Shown piece after piece: positions 46,864 to 58,500 of a stretch of 64,000 nucleotides of DNA. Position 1 is the first letter of the stretch, and each line of letters starts with the position of its first letter. The stretch is from Ancylostoma caninum. Lineage: Eukaryota; Nematoda; Chromadorea; Rhabditida; Ancylostomatidae. The position numbers and the translations under genes are program-made. The stretch lies in the NCBI GenBank assembly GCA_037903475.1, contig JBAJFG010000479.1:496001-560000 (forward strand). Reading direction: 5' to 3'. The notes beneath the pieces were generated by a model, which worked only from the letters and a program-made list of their open reading frames with translations, ran no database searches and was not told the DNA's origin.

Positions 46864-49800
46864 GATTATTATTATTACAGTAGTGGGTGTTCGAGTACCC
46901 GAGTTGCAATAGTTCAACAAATAATTATATTCATTTCGGCCAAAAAACCACTGCAATTCTAGGACCTGCGGAAAATTGTGGAATGACTATTGATTCCACT
47001 ACTTAATAAACTATGTATTACATTTCTATGCCATTCTAAATTACCAAAAAGCTTGACATAGCTACATATGTCTAATGATGAATGTAGCCTTATATAATTC
47101 CGATTCAGATGGTGCTCTTGTATTCCCACACTGCCTGACATGGGTGTCTACCTGTCGAAATCCTTCAAAGAAGTTCTTCCATGGGTGGTCATGCAGGTGA
47201 GCACTTTGTGGTAACTCTAGGGCTTTTCTTTGGATCAAATGAGATGTCGTTGCAGGGCCGCTTCGTGTGGATGTCAGCGTTGTCGATAGTGGTCGTGGTG
47301 GCGGTCGTCGTCTCACTGAGAGATCTGCACCTGCCCGAGTACAACCCGCTGCAGGTGTTCATCGCGTCGAATCCTCACGAATGGTGCGATTCGTCATCAA
47401 CAACTGCGCAGCTTGTTGGAACGGGGCCGGGGGCTGCATAGTGGGGCATGGCCATGAGATATGTACAGGGGAGACTGGGAGTCAAAGAATCGCTGACACT
47501 GACAAATGATTACGGCTCGGAGGACCTCTTGTGGAATTGTCGTAATTAAAGTTAGAGAAGGCTATTCGACAATATGTACGGGGAAGGTTCGAGAGTGATC
47601 TACAACTACCACATGGTAGGTCATGGCTACCGATCAATAATCAAAGGTTCTGGAACTTTCAAAAAAATCGGCTCAAGACTTTCTTACCAACCTGATATAT
47701 GCTAAGATGTTAGATTATTCTCATTAGTTTTTTTTTCACACTTATCCGGGCAAAGCGAGAAAGACAATATTTTATCCGAAGCTGTGAATGGTAAGGTGTG
47801 AGTGACAGAGGGACAGTTTCCGTGCTCTATGGCTGGCTTCCTTTGATGTTCTCATTTAGGGCTTTTCTGCAGTTTGGTTTAAGCATAGGCGATGAATCCT
47901 GAAACAATCACAGAAAAATGGACGAAAACAGTGCAATCGTGACTATGCGCATCCCTGGTCCAGGAACGTTTGCGCACGCAGAGCCACGAATTCGATCGAC
48001 GATGCTTGCGAAAGGGATATCCATGAAACGTGCGCGCGAGCAGACAGCTGAGGTGCGGTGCGGCGCGTGCGAACGGGTCCGGATTACTGTAGTCTGCTAT
48101 ATGTATCTTTTTTCAAGCGATATTTGCCTTTAAGAGTTTGGGAGTAGGCAAAGCACAGCTAGGTATTACAACTTAAGAACTAAGAAGTCCTATGAAGACA
48201 TGCATAGAAATAGCACTAAGCGCTTGAACATTTTTATATCTTTAAGTAGCGCTTGAGGACTTTAAAAGATCAGGCAGACAGTTTAATAACAACTGATTCC
48301 CATTCAGAGTTTATTTTACTGGTTTTATAACAGGTACGACAACAACGCAGAGAAGATTTTCGAGTTTGTGGAAGGAAAAATCGCGATCCAGCTGGTCGTG
48401 CGTTTGGTTTGGGGTGTGAAGACGGTGAATTCGACGGCCATGTTCAGACAGAACTCAGTCACGCCATTAGAGTGAGGAGGCTCTCGTTTCTTCTGCTCTC
48501 CGTGGTCATCAGCGTACAAACTCCCCGCTAACATTCCAGATCGGACCCGGCCTTCTCGCTGAAGACTCCGAGTGACGTGCAAAAACTGGCCAGCGACTTG
48601 TCCGGCTACAGATCGTTGCCCTTCATCAACCACTCAGAGCCGTTTTGGCCGGAGAAGTTCCTCGATTGGAGCGCGTCGTATAGTTGCCAGGCGGGGTGGG
48701 TCAAACTTCTTCATTTTACAAAACTTCAGTCTATTCCTCAGCCCTTTAGAGCAGTGTGCTGCAACATGTCGGATCCGCTGTTCGCTGATTCATACCTGGA
48801 CTACTGCCTCCGAAACTCAACCTCCTCCATAACCACCTCCTACAACGACACTCCCATTTTTGACAACACGTCTTTTGCTTTGTGCGGGTGAGTGTTCCTC
48901 TGCAATGCGCAGGTTTTTGTATTGCGTTCCGCATTAATCCCATGTTCTCGGAAATTTCAATATTTATTGAACGACGTTAACCGAAATAGACGTTCTACCA
49001 AAATAGACAATTCAACAACGAATGTTTGTGAACCTATCTCAAAATTATTGGCTTTGATTGGAAATGAGAAATGATCCATTCTGTTCGTGTGCGTACATCA
49101 TCATCCCAAGTTGCTGGGAGGTTGCAAAATTTAAATTCTACGTGTACAAATATTCCCGTAGCTTTGAATGAGATTTGTCCACAAACAGTGAACGCAGCAT
49201 GTCCTTCTCAAAAACAGACGGATTCCGTGACTACAGGAACACGGAACGCGGTGTTATCCGAACGATGAATGCGTAGAGTATGCTGCAGTTGGGAAGGTCG
49301 AGTAGGTCTTGTCGCGATTCTGCGGCCGCGACGCTATCTCAGACAATGGAGAGGGCTGACCGCGGCACCAAATTTGGCGGACCGTAGCGAACTCCGCGGT
49401 CCGCCCGTCGAAATGGTGTCGTGTCGTGCTGATAACGGCAGTAATAGTTACTGATGATGTGGATGACATTTTAGCGATCAAATCTAAAATCAGACAAAAA
49501 ATTCCCCCTCTTACCGTTGGAAATTGCGCAGTACAAACAGTTTTGAAAAGTAGAAGGGCCAACATCCCCAGGATTCATTTGATTCCAGGAAAGAGAAGAG
49601 GATCATTGAGAATTTTTCGTCAATTCTGCGTGACGCTTCGTTTGACAATCTTGTCATCGATTGTGAAGAGGAAGCCTGCGTTGAGAGTGATGACTGTGAT
49701 CCACTCTGGACAGCGGATGACGAAGAAAAAACGACAGATGGAGAAAGGGGTTCAATTCGGTTTAGCGATGTTGGAGTCATATGTGCACATAAAGGAGTTT

Positions 49801-52800
49801 CGACTGTCGGAGAGTAAACCATGCATTAAGTTTCTGCTGTTGTGAGATGTGATGTACGAAGAACCTTTGGAATCACTCCGAACCCTTGTATTGTCGGTAT
49901 GCGAGTGGGAAATATAGCCTAACTGCCTGAAAATAGCCTCCTCGAAGGAGTACGGCTTCTAAATCGTAGATGCAAAAGAGCTCGCTGAACCAGGATCCGA
50001 ACCAGCAACCTTATTCTTGTGAATAGAGAGACTTACCACTATACCACGGACCGAGCCGGCGCCGTGGCACTCGAGACTGCATATGTGTGCGCTCCCGCAC
50101 CAACAAAAACCGCCATAACTTTCCACTCAGGACCCCGCAGGAATGGTGCGGTATGGATTCGACATCAGTGATGCCAACTGCATTGAACCGTACATAGGTC
50201 ATCAGGAAAGCTCACGGCCAGGGAGTATCCTTCCCTTGTAAGCTCTCTTAATGAGAGCTTCATTCCAAAAACATCTAAAGAGTGGCATCCACTCCGCGCA
50301 AACTGGGGTGGATTCCACTACTTCAGTAAAAAAAAGTGGATACTTCTTGACCTCTTCAACATCGTCAGAGAAAGGCTGTCGCCCTATATCCAATCCACCC
50401 ATCAGTGTCACTATGTTCACAAAGGTTGCATCGTACATTGTGCGGGTCCTGCGGGCTAAATTTGGCTGACCACGGGCAGTACCGCGCTCGACCAAACTTT
50501 CGACAAAGCACCGCGGTCAGCCCGCGAAGCACACTTTGGTACCGCAGTCAGCCCGTTTCATTGTCTGAGATGTAACAACCGCACGCGCAATCCGTCCGTC
50601 TTTTCGACAAGGACTGTACGCCACCCCGTATTATCATGTAAAAAGCTAACTGCAACGAATTTTAAGGACTGGAGTTCAAGCTTTAAAGGCAGGGACCAGG
50701 AAAATTTCGTTTCCCGGGCTTACACTTATTTCGTTGCCCAAGGTGACGCCCTGGACGAAAACAATGGGAAAATTTCCGAACAAGTCCCACAACCCACCGT
50801 TTCCATCGACCAATTTGAGTGTGGTGTTTGCCTAGTCCGTGCTATCGAATAGCGCTAAACCGCGAGCATCATATGCTGTCAATCGCAGTGTCGCAGGACA
50901 AAAATCGTACTCAGAGGATTGCACATAGTCCGTTTGATGGGCTGGTCCATGGTATCAGGAAATGTTTGGTAAGCTGTATATATTCGCGCGGATCGTCCAT
51001 CGCTGTTCACTAGCTGGAGCATGGTTTCACGGCACGAACCAGATCGTCTATGTGCGATTTCTTTCTGCAGCTCAACTATTCTACGCCTCTACTGCTTGCC
51101 AAAGTTCTACATAGTAGGTAGTATCGTCTGCATGCAGAAACGTTAGCCTAGAACGAATATCCCGTGGAATTCCTTCAATATGTGAAAGCTCATTTTACAC
51201 ATATGCTGTGATTTTTATCTGTAGCAAACTCGATTGTTCCTGAGTTACTCGCGCCTCCTACTCAATAGCGTCAATCGAGAACGGGAACGGTAAAATCAGT
51301 GAAATTTGCGAATGCGCAAACAATCAGAGTGCCAAGCCACAGACTATGTGGCGCGTGCGAGCGGTCCCGATCACTGGAGTCTCCTGCATGTTGTCGACGG
51401 GCTCTTAGTTATGTGCAAGTCTCATGGCTCTCAACGTTCTGTACCTAGCCACCACGTCAGATGCAGCCCATGTTGTTGCGTAACACTAATTCAGTGGCAC
51501 GCCCATCACATCCATCAACCGGCAATCAGCCAACAGCATTCTTTGTTGTGTTCCACCAGAATAGCTTTTTCGGAACCCGTAAGAGTACAGGGAGGTGGTG
51601 ATCCACTACTCACACCCGTTCTCTTGTTTATTGCCAACCATTGGGTGTAGAGTACGCAAGAAGATCGTTTTAAAGGGGAAAAGGCGAGTGCCAAACCGAC
51701 CAGAAGCGCGTTTGGGAATTGCGGAAAGGATAATGGGACGATGACACGATTCCTTGACAGCTAGCGCTTGTCATCTGATCTTCATATTGTATGCTTCCTG
51801 TTCTGTTATCCAAAGCAGCATAAAAAACAAGAATTGATCCAGTGGGTTCACAGCGGCATTAAAACGACTCGTACAAGATTTTACTGTGGTACATTACGTA
51901 ATATTAACACTACCACTGCTGTCTTCTTTGAAGCTTATTCTACGATATTACCAGTATTTGAAATTCCGCATCCAGGTACACAGCTCTTCTGCCCACCCAT
52001 CTCTCGTATTCGCACCGCTTCCACCGTCTGGCACGTGCTTTCGATCTGCTCGCTACGCTTTCGCCGTCGAATGGTTGGTGGGTCACCGAATGGTCGCTCA
52101 TATCAACATGGTGAGCTGTGGCTTTTCATCAGCTTACTTCGTTTTTTCTTACATCTTCATATCGAAAAATCTCCAGGATCTCTTCATCACAATGGCATGT
52201 GTGGTCCCTTGTAAAACTGCCGAAATTGCTTTTTACGAGCCCCGAATTGCGAGGAACTTGTGGGCGAAGCTTACGAGAGACTACAAGGTTTCCGCACCTT
52301 GTTGGTCACACATGGTGCCCATCTTCTATCCTGGAGTGATATGACTATAATGACTGACTCTCGCGAGAAGCCCAAGTCTTCTTAACGGATGCGCTCCCGA
52401 GAGTACATTGTTCGGAAATCCCATCCTTTCGCCCTCGTACCCGCCCACAAGCTCTCCAAGAGTTGGGGCTCGAAAATGGGTTTTTCTGCAGTTTTGCATG
52501 GAATTTTGGCACTATTTCACATTAGAGGCCCCAAAATTTCCAAAAAAAAATTTTCGCCGAAAGTTCATGTTGGGGTTATTTGGGGTGCTGAACACGAATA
52601 TCGTATTCATTTTGTACCGCAACCCCACTTTTGTAGGGTTACGGTAAGCGGTAGATACGGTATCTCACAGAATCCTCTCAAATTTTGCGTAGAAGGGTTG
52701 TTCCAAGCACTGATCACGACTATCACCATTATTTTGCGTGACACCTTCGCTTTGAAATCGGCGCTTTCTCGAATTCACTACCTACCGGATACCTACCGTA

Positions 52801-54979
52801 TCCCCGCGAAAATGGAGATACAGCACAAAACGGATGAGATGTTCGTGTTCAGCACCTCAAATAACCCCCCCCCCATACAAAGTTTCGGGCGGAAATTTTT
52901 TTGAAAATTTTTGGGCTCCTAATGTTTAATAGTGCCGTAATTATATATACAACCGTGATAAGCAACTCCTGAAGATTCTTGGAAACTATTTTGAGGTGGT
53001 ATGGTGCTTTTCAGTTACTTTGAATAGCTGTGAGGGCAGTTTATATCAAATAGGTGCAATCGATGCGCGTGCGTTCATGTAGTGGAAGGTAGTTGCAGCT
53101 ATGAGGAGCTTAAACGCAGATGAATCGTTTGGAACTTTGCGGCCATCCACCATGGCCATCCAGTACTTTTATTTAGCGTGTACTGCCTGACCATACTTGA
53201 TTGACGCACACAACTGGTATAAATTGCCCTATAGCTATCACTACATAACACACTGCTCAGCAAAGAGCAGTGCGAAGAACAGCAACTACAAAGTGTGCAT
53301 GGTCCTTGGTGCTTTTTCGACGCTCATGGAGCGATTCTGCTCGGTTCACCTTCCGTTCAGCAGCTAATCCTCAGCGACTGATCATACTTCTAGGTACGAT
53401 CTGCAGCGTTCGATCGTCTCGGATGTTCGCTCCTCTGTGATCGTATCCGTGTCAGTGGTGGCGTTGTTCGCTGTCCTCCAGCTGAAAATGCAGGTAAGTT
53501 CCCATAACATGTTGGAGAATGGTATGCAGCTCAGACTCCCACTGCTTGCAGGCAGTAGCTGCGGTGATCAGCTGCGTGTGCATCATCGCCTGCTCGGTCG
53601 GTGCCGTTACTCTGCTCGGATGGGTGATCGGCGTACTGGAAGCAGTGATCCTGGTGCTGGTCGTCGGGCTATCCTTCGACTACACATTGCACTATGGAGC
53701 AGCGCTGCCCAAGAGCGGCTGCAAGTCGCACAGAATCCAACGGGCGGCAAACCTCGCCATTGTGCCCGTCTCCCTGTCCGCTATGACTTCGTTTCTCGCC
53801 GGAGCTTCCATGTTATTCTCGGTGACGCACGCATTCTCGCAGGTACCGTTAGCTTTCAAGCGGCAAAACTTAACGAAACCTAATGCAGTCAAATTCGAAG
53901 TCTGCACGTGACGAGAAGAAAATGCTCCATTTTTGTCAATTTTCTGAATTCTTAAATGTCCTCCAAAGATTCATCCTCTGATTCGTGCATTTGTTCCCGA
54001 GAGATCCAAATGCAGGTCTGCGCGTGCATTCTTTCTAGAATTCCGAGGAAATTCGGGTTTGTTGAATAGGGTTCTCTAGATACGATTTTGTGTTCATTTC
54101 CACCATTTGATTACATAGGATTTAGACACTAATTTCTAGACCTAACGTCTTGAATTCCCAACATCCAGCCCCTGGATGCATCATTGGAATTGCCCAGGGT
54201 AAACATGTTGACGTCCGTGTTAGCGATGGGGAAACTTGTGTGGTGCTAACACATTTACCGTAGGTAATTCCAGTGACTCATGCGGCATCAGGTAACTTCT
54301 AAAGATCACCCCGGTCCATCCGTACCTTCTGGCCGTGCCACTCATCTGCATCTTGACACTCTGCCTGTCTGCGCACCCTCACATAATAATGTATTTCTGT
54401 TAACATAACTCTGTTGTCATTTTTTTCTGCCAGAAACTTCATTTCCATTCGATTTTTCATAACCATCCCGCAGTAACGCTGCAGATGGTTATGGAACGAA
54501 GTTGAAGCAAAAAAAAAAAAATACTGGAGCAAAAATATCCGGAAAATGACGATGATAAAATCAGCTACGCGTCATAATGGAACTTGTACAGTGCAGACTA
54601 TAGTTAATACTTTGGCTAGCTGTTGACACGTTTTCGTCAGTTTTTCGAGGTATATACACTATCGAGTATAGACTCCGAAGTAGCAACATTTTGGAAAAGT
54701 GTTCTACGTTCGCCGAGTTGACTTTCCAACTAATTAATTTTCCAATTATTGAAGCTAACCTCTACAAGGAGTAGCCACATCACCTCAATTTGCTAATCAC
54801 AGCACCAATGTTTTTAGGTCGGGGTGTTCCTGATAGTGATAACGCTGTCGAGCTGGATCTACGCGACGTTCCTGTTCCTGCCGCTGCTCTCGCTCACGCT
54901 CCCGTCCAGCAAGGAGTGCTCTGAGTGCGACAAGACAAATTCTGGATCTTTCGCCATGCAGGAAAAGCTTCGCTCTTAG
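34840..54979 (+). CDS. Dispatched-family SSD transporter (CHE-14/PTD-2-like), 935 aa, 16 exons
   Basis: Exons 34840-34980, 35634-35871, 39587-39907, 40726-40944, 44032-44196, 44330-44478, 44537-44631, 44787-44876, 47109-47196, 47256-47383, 48334-48471, 48540-48887, 51976-52110, 53394-53493, 53552-53842 and 54818-54979 join without a frame error. TM1 is residues 14-37; GFDTKDTELSGPRLAWQKL starts the first extracellular domain (the Dispatched GFEPRGT region), with a furin-like RSRR at 101-104. TM2-6 form the sterol-sensing domain with GTDDAF (389-394); a second extracellular domain with paired Cys follows; TM7-12 include GLSFDYTLHYG (D828). Dispatched proteins use Na+-coupled RND-type export to release lipid-anchored ligands; C. 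elegans CHE-14 acts in apical secretion by epithelia and sensory glia. Length suits the family. I could not separate CHE-14 from its paralogue. A 42-nt intron (48700-48741) inside exon 12 is possible. Introns are loaded with repeats. Confidence 0.92.
36000..36180. repeat. Dispersed repeat X, copy 1 (intron 2 of the Dispatched-like gene)
   Basis: Blocks TATCGATTTTGAAATGTATC, CTGGCGACGGCGACGC and the mini-hairpin TATACTCCGCGTTGAGTATA recur in the same order at 40425-40600. The two copies are clearly homologous but strongly diverged. Confidence 0.65.
37120..37440. other. Open stretch on both strands in intron 2, possible nested exon
   Basis: The plus strand is open for 118 codons (37088-37444) and the minus strand for 112 (37536-37198). 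A third plus-strand frame gives a Cys-rich run, DCSTCIESGDMDFYEERCLG followed by WCHVTTQCDCYESHCSRK, ending exactly at a good donor (GTAAGG at 37441). Which frame, if any, is coding cannot be told from sequence. None of them fits into the Dispatched-like reading frame, since exons 2 and 3 join directly. Confidence 0.3.
40425..40600. repeat. Dispersed repeat X, copy 2 (intron 3 of the Dispatched-like gene)
   Basis: Homologue of 36000-36180: CATCGATTTTGATACGTATC, CTGGCGACAACGATGC and ATACTCTAAATGGAGTAT in matching order. Same relative orientation in both introns. Confidence 0.65.
41837..42299. mobile_element. TTAA-flanked near-perfect palindromic MITE, element F (intron 4)
   Basis: TTAA at 41833-41836 and 42300-42303. 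Ends AGGCAGCAGGAGCTGAAATC and inverse. The two halves are complementary over roughly 190 bp each (for example ATGATGGCTTACCTGCAGAG against CTCTGTAGGTAAGCCATCAT, and CGGACGAGTTTTCCCCGGCG against its inverse), with a divergent centre near 42040-42090. The hairpin transcribed within the intron would be long and nearly perfect. Confidence 0.93.
42773..42984. mobile_element. Short TTAA-type MITE, element G (intron 4)
   Basis: Right end CGGCGTGAGTGCTGCCT followed by TTAA (42985-42988). Left end CAGACAGCACTCACG is degraded and has lost the TTAA. About 212 bp. Confidence 0.65.
45392..45710. repeat. Degenerate repeat array of GGCGATACA motifs (intron 8)
   Basis: GGC(G/A)ATACA or GACGATACA occurs nine times, at about 45394, 45422, 45462, 45490, 45511, 45541, 45568, 45658 and 45684, often alternating with (A/T)TTTTACGGG and GGCAAG. 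Spacing is irregular (20-90 bp), so it is not a simple minisatellite. Confidence 0.75.
46811..46877. repeat. (TTA)n microsatellite in intron 8
   Basis: TTATTATTA continues for about 67 bp, with one GATTATT interruption at 46863. Long enough to be length-polymorphic. Confidence 0.97.
49200..50614. mobile_element. 1.4-kb fold-back element with coding remnant (intron 12)
   Basis: GTCCTTCTCAAAAACAGACG at 49200 and its inverse CGTCTTTTCGACAAGGAC ending at 50614 are terminal inverted repeats. Further inside, CTCAGACAATG..AGGGCTGACCGCGG (49338) is matched by CCGCAGTCAGCCC.TTTCATT (50539). Between them the plus strand has an acidic open frame (49550-49818) reading SRKEKRIIENFSSILRDASF, VIDCEEEACVESDDCDPLWT and ADDEEKTTDGERGS, not a family I know. 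A tRNA-like block sits at 49985-50060. Confidence 0.7.
49985..50060 (-). other. tRNA-like sequence inside the fold-back element
   Basis: Minus strand: A box TGGTATAGTGG (50036-50046) and B box GGTTCGGATCC (49993-50003), with spacing and D-arm (TAGTGGTAAGTC) of a Glu/Gly-like tRNA. Anticodon arm (TATTC ACAA GAATA) has a 4-nt loop, and T-stem and acceptor stem carry mismatches, so it is a pseudogene or SINE head. Confidence 0.65.
52500..52940. mobile_element. Fold-back MITE in intron 13
   Basis: GGCACTATT..ACATTAGAGGCCCCAAAATTTCC at the left is complementary to GAAAATTTTTGGGCTCCTAATGT..AATAGTGCC at the right; GTTATTTGGGGTGCTGAACACGAA is also inverted with TTCGTGTTCAGCACCTCAAATAAC. The 171-codon plus-strand ORF (52389-52904) spanning it is a by-product of the palindrome. 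Confidence 0.8.
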
Positions 54980-55529
54980 CTGCTGCTCGCTGTTTCAGAT
55001 GCTGTTCGAGTTCTAACTGTACATACCGCAATCGTAGATGCGCTAGACTGTCGCTGCCTTATCGTTTGTACGGGTTTTCTTGTGATTCTTCCAGTTCGAG
55101 ATTAAAATGTGATAAACGAAGCTTGAGACCGTACAAAACACGCATTTATTAAGGACAACACGCCAAATACGTTGGAGATCTAGGCTATCATGCCCTAGCG
55201 ACTTTGTCACTGGCAACAGCAAGACGGCAAGACATGCTTTAAGAGATCCTCATTAGTACTGAAAATACTTGTTAGATAAGTAGGATGAAAATAATAAATA
55301 CAAATGGCATCAAAGACATGGAAACATGAACAACACAATTTGAATCACTGCTGGGAACACACAAATTCTGCTGGAAGTGAAAGACTGATGTTGTGAACGA
55401 GTTGTACGGAAAAAGAGCAATTGAGATGATGGCTAAAAAGGCACCAATTCAAAAAAAAAACTATGCAAAAACGAAAATATCCAGAGAATGCGAGAAATCC
55501 TGTATAATTAAACCATCTTCTAGCGATTT

Positions 55530-58500
55530 CTAGTGTTTGCAAGTCGCAGCATCGACGCTGGTTGATTTCTTTTTCGTCGCTACCTTGCTCGGTTTCCGGG
55601 GTTGATGGGAGGTTTTCCACACGTCAAGGATGCCTAACAGCAACTCACGGCCTATCTCTTTGAGATCTTTTGTGCCAATCTGCAATGGAAAAAGTCTTTT
55701 TTCTGAGGAAATTTCAGTGAGTACAATGAGGTCGGGTACCTGGAATCCTTTGTATGCACCGGTTTCGAATCCTGAGAATGTCGACTCCATCGTGTACGCC
55801 TTGCTCACGCCAAACTGTCTCCACACGGTTACTCTGGCTGATGACTCTTTCCCTCTCGTAATCCCGAACTGACAAAGATTGAAGGAAAACGCCGGAGAAC
55901 TCTGGAATTTCCGGAGAGGAGATCCCGATTTTTCTTCCAATTTTTTTTCGTCGTCTCACTATTCTACTCTCAACTAGTGGTATGATTTTTAAACTTCTTA
56001 GAATTTTTCAAAACTGTTTCTTGTTTGTTTCTTCTATTAGTTTGCGGATTTGCTAACAAAGCCTTTCTCACTTCTTAGGACTTCTTAAGGCCGCAGGAGG
56101 GTCATCACCATCGACGCTCACTGCATATGTTTCCAGTGGACAGCTCCGTTTCAGATGATAGCAGTGATTTTGGACAAATTTTTCGTAATGCGCCAATCAA
56201 GACACCACAGTGGAAGCAACGGTTGCACGCCTCAACCCCCACCCCCACCCCCCACCACCCTCGCGTAAGATTTCTAGGTCATAGCGACACACCTGTTCCA
56301 TAACCTCCGGCAAGGTCATGAACTCATAATCGTGATGCATCGTCTTGTCCTCCTCACGCCATGACTCCTCCGGATTATTGCCAAACATAAAGACATTCGC
56401 TTTGCGAGAGTGACCGTGCAAATCTACGAAGACGAACGGCGGGCGCTTCAGAACATCGCACTAAAATACCTTTCTCGAACAGAACTTTATATCTGTTACA
56501 CAGAAGTCGCTACTAGTAGATCTTGTACATACCATGTACTGAATTATTGCTTTCGAATGGTATATCTCAGGGTGTTGATGGCGACTCGGTTTATCCCAGA
56601 CCCTACAAACTTAATATACACTGACAAGGTTACTATAGTTACAAACAAAGAAGCCAATGGTAGAATAACAATGTTATTCCAAAACCAGGAAACAGCCAGA
56701 CCTGCTACGTTGAAAGATCAACGCTTCCACTAGTAATCGTGGTAAAAAATGCGCTTTGTAAAAATGTTTTCAAAAACTCATCAACGGAGAAGTAAGGATC
56801 AAGGTCATTAAATTTGGAAGTACGGGGGCCGTTGGTAATCCATAATCCCCTCAAGAAGGATCAACACGTCTATGCACTGAATGCAGAAGAGAGCATCAGC
56901 AGAGAAACTACCTGTTCAAATCGACTCCAGAAAGGGAACATCTATGGCTGCCATTGATCACACCATCAGGGTTCAAAATCGGAACGATCTTGAGCACAAA
57001 TCTCGAGCGTAGTTCTTCAATGCGGGGATCAGTTGCTGTTAGGACTGACTCTAGGATCCCTAAAAAAAGCAGTAGCAGTGATGCATTTTGCTAGTGTTGA
57101 ATAGTCATGAATCAGTAGCTAAGACATTTCATTTCATCAACTTCTTAAGGAGTGTTTGAGATATTTCATCGGAAATTAAATTTTAGATTCTTCATTCCCC
57201 CTTCCAAGAATATTTGAGAATATTTTATTCTACTTTATTCTCATGACTCAAAGTACTCCACGAGAATACAGTAGCGGTAACCAAACGCTAGAAACGAAAG
57301 CAATATCTCTACCATACACATGAAAAAGGTTTTTTTTTAGCGTAGAAAGCAAATTGTGTGATATCACCGTGAGTTCTTGGAAAAAAATCGAGAATGTCAA
57401 GAAGTGACAGGTGTATCGAAGGGTGAATTGTTAGGGCGGTGGATACCTAACTTCCGAGAATTCACCCCTAGACTGCTCATCGCTTACCACTGCATCAGTA
57501 GTGGCATTCCCCAGTGCCAATCGCCTGTCTTTAGTGGTGATCCCCGAAGGCTTCAAGCAGTATGTCTACCAGGTACTTTCTCTTACAGGTCCTATTAGTT
57601 AAGGGCAGGGTATGGATACTGGGCTGCATATGCAGCTATGTGCACATGCATTCAGTCAGTGGGTAACCTGGATAGCCAAGCTGGCCTGCCGCATTTATTG
57701 TCTCTGTAATGGAGCACCAATTGAGTGCATGAAGTAAATAAAAAAATAAATAAATAAATAGTAATCTGGAAGACCTCCATAATGGGTGTTCAGGCTGGCG
57801 AGGCAACGTGCTTTTCAACCAGTGACGACGACAGACATCCTTTTTCCGACAACCTAATACAAGGTGGCGAAAAATTATGGAAAGGGTCTAGAATGATTTC
57901 CAATTTTCTATCCAAACAACACGGAAACAAATATGTCTCTACACTAGAGGACAATCTTAATAATGGTCAACATTTGCTTAAATTACTTTTTTTTATTCTT
58001 CTCAAAATTTCGTCTATATTTCTTGCTTCTGGCTTTTGGATTCATTCTAGGTCTTGCCCGAAGCCCACCAAAAAAGTTCTTGGTCGAGTACTTGACTTTT
58101 TATTTATTTATTTATTTTATTTTATTTATTACACCGCATGGGTGTGCCATCTTCAGAACAGTGTCAAAAAATCAAGCTGGTCGAAACACTAACGATGAAA
58201 CCATAGCAAACTGAACTTTTGAAAAAGAAAAAAAAGAGCTAACATTGTCAAATAAGTAGGGGTTGTCTGGCATGGTCTTGGTTCTGTCCAAGCCGTTTTC
58301 CTAGCATGAAAAAAAACCTGATCTGAGTACTTGACTTCAACATGCTACAGATAACATGACTTCTTATTGGATTTTAATTCAGTGATTTCGAAGGTGAACC
58401 TCTTACTTTGCGTAGTGATTTTCGTGACAGAGACAGGAATGCTCCCTGCATTGAATTCCTGTTTATTTCCGGGTTTGCGGGATGAGCACCACCATGGTAG

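Noticed and set aside
49985..50060. Functional tRNA-Glu/Gly gene
   Set aside because: Anticodon stem has a 4-nt loop and both outer stems have mismatches.
52389..52904. 171-codon ORF in intron 13 of the Dispatched-like gene
   Set aside because: It lies across a fold-back element; the two halves are complements of each other and no protein family is recognisable.
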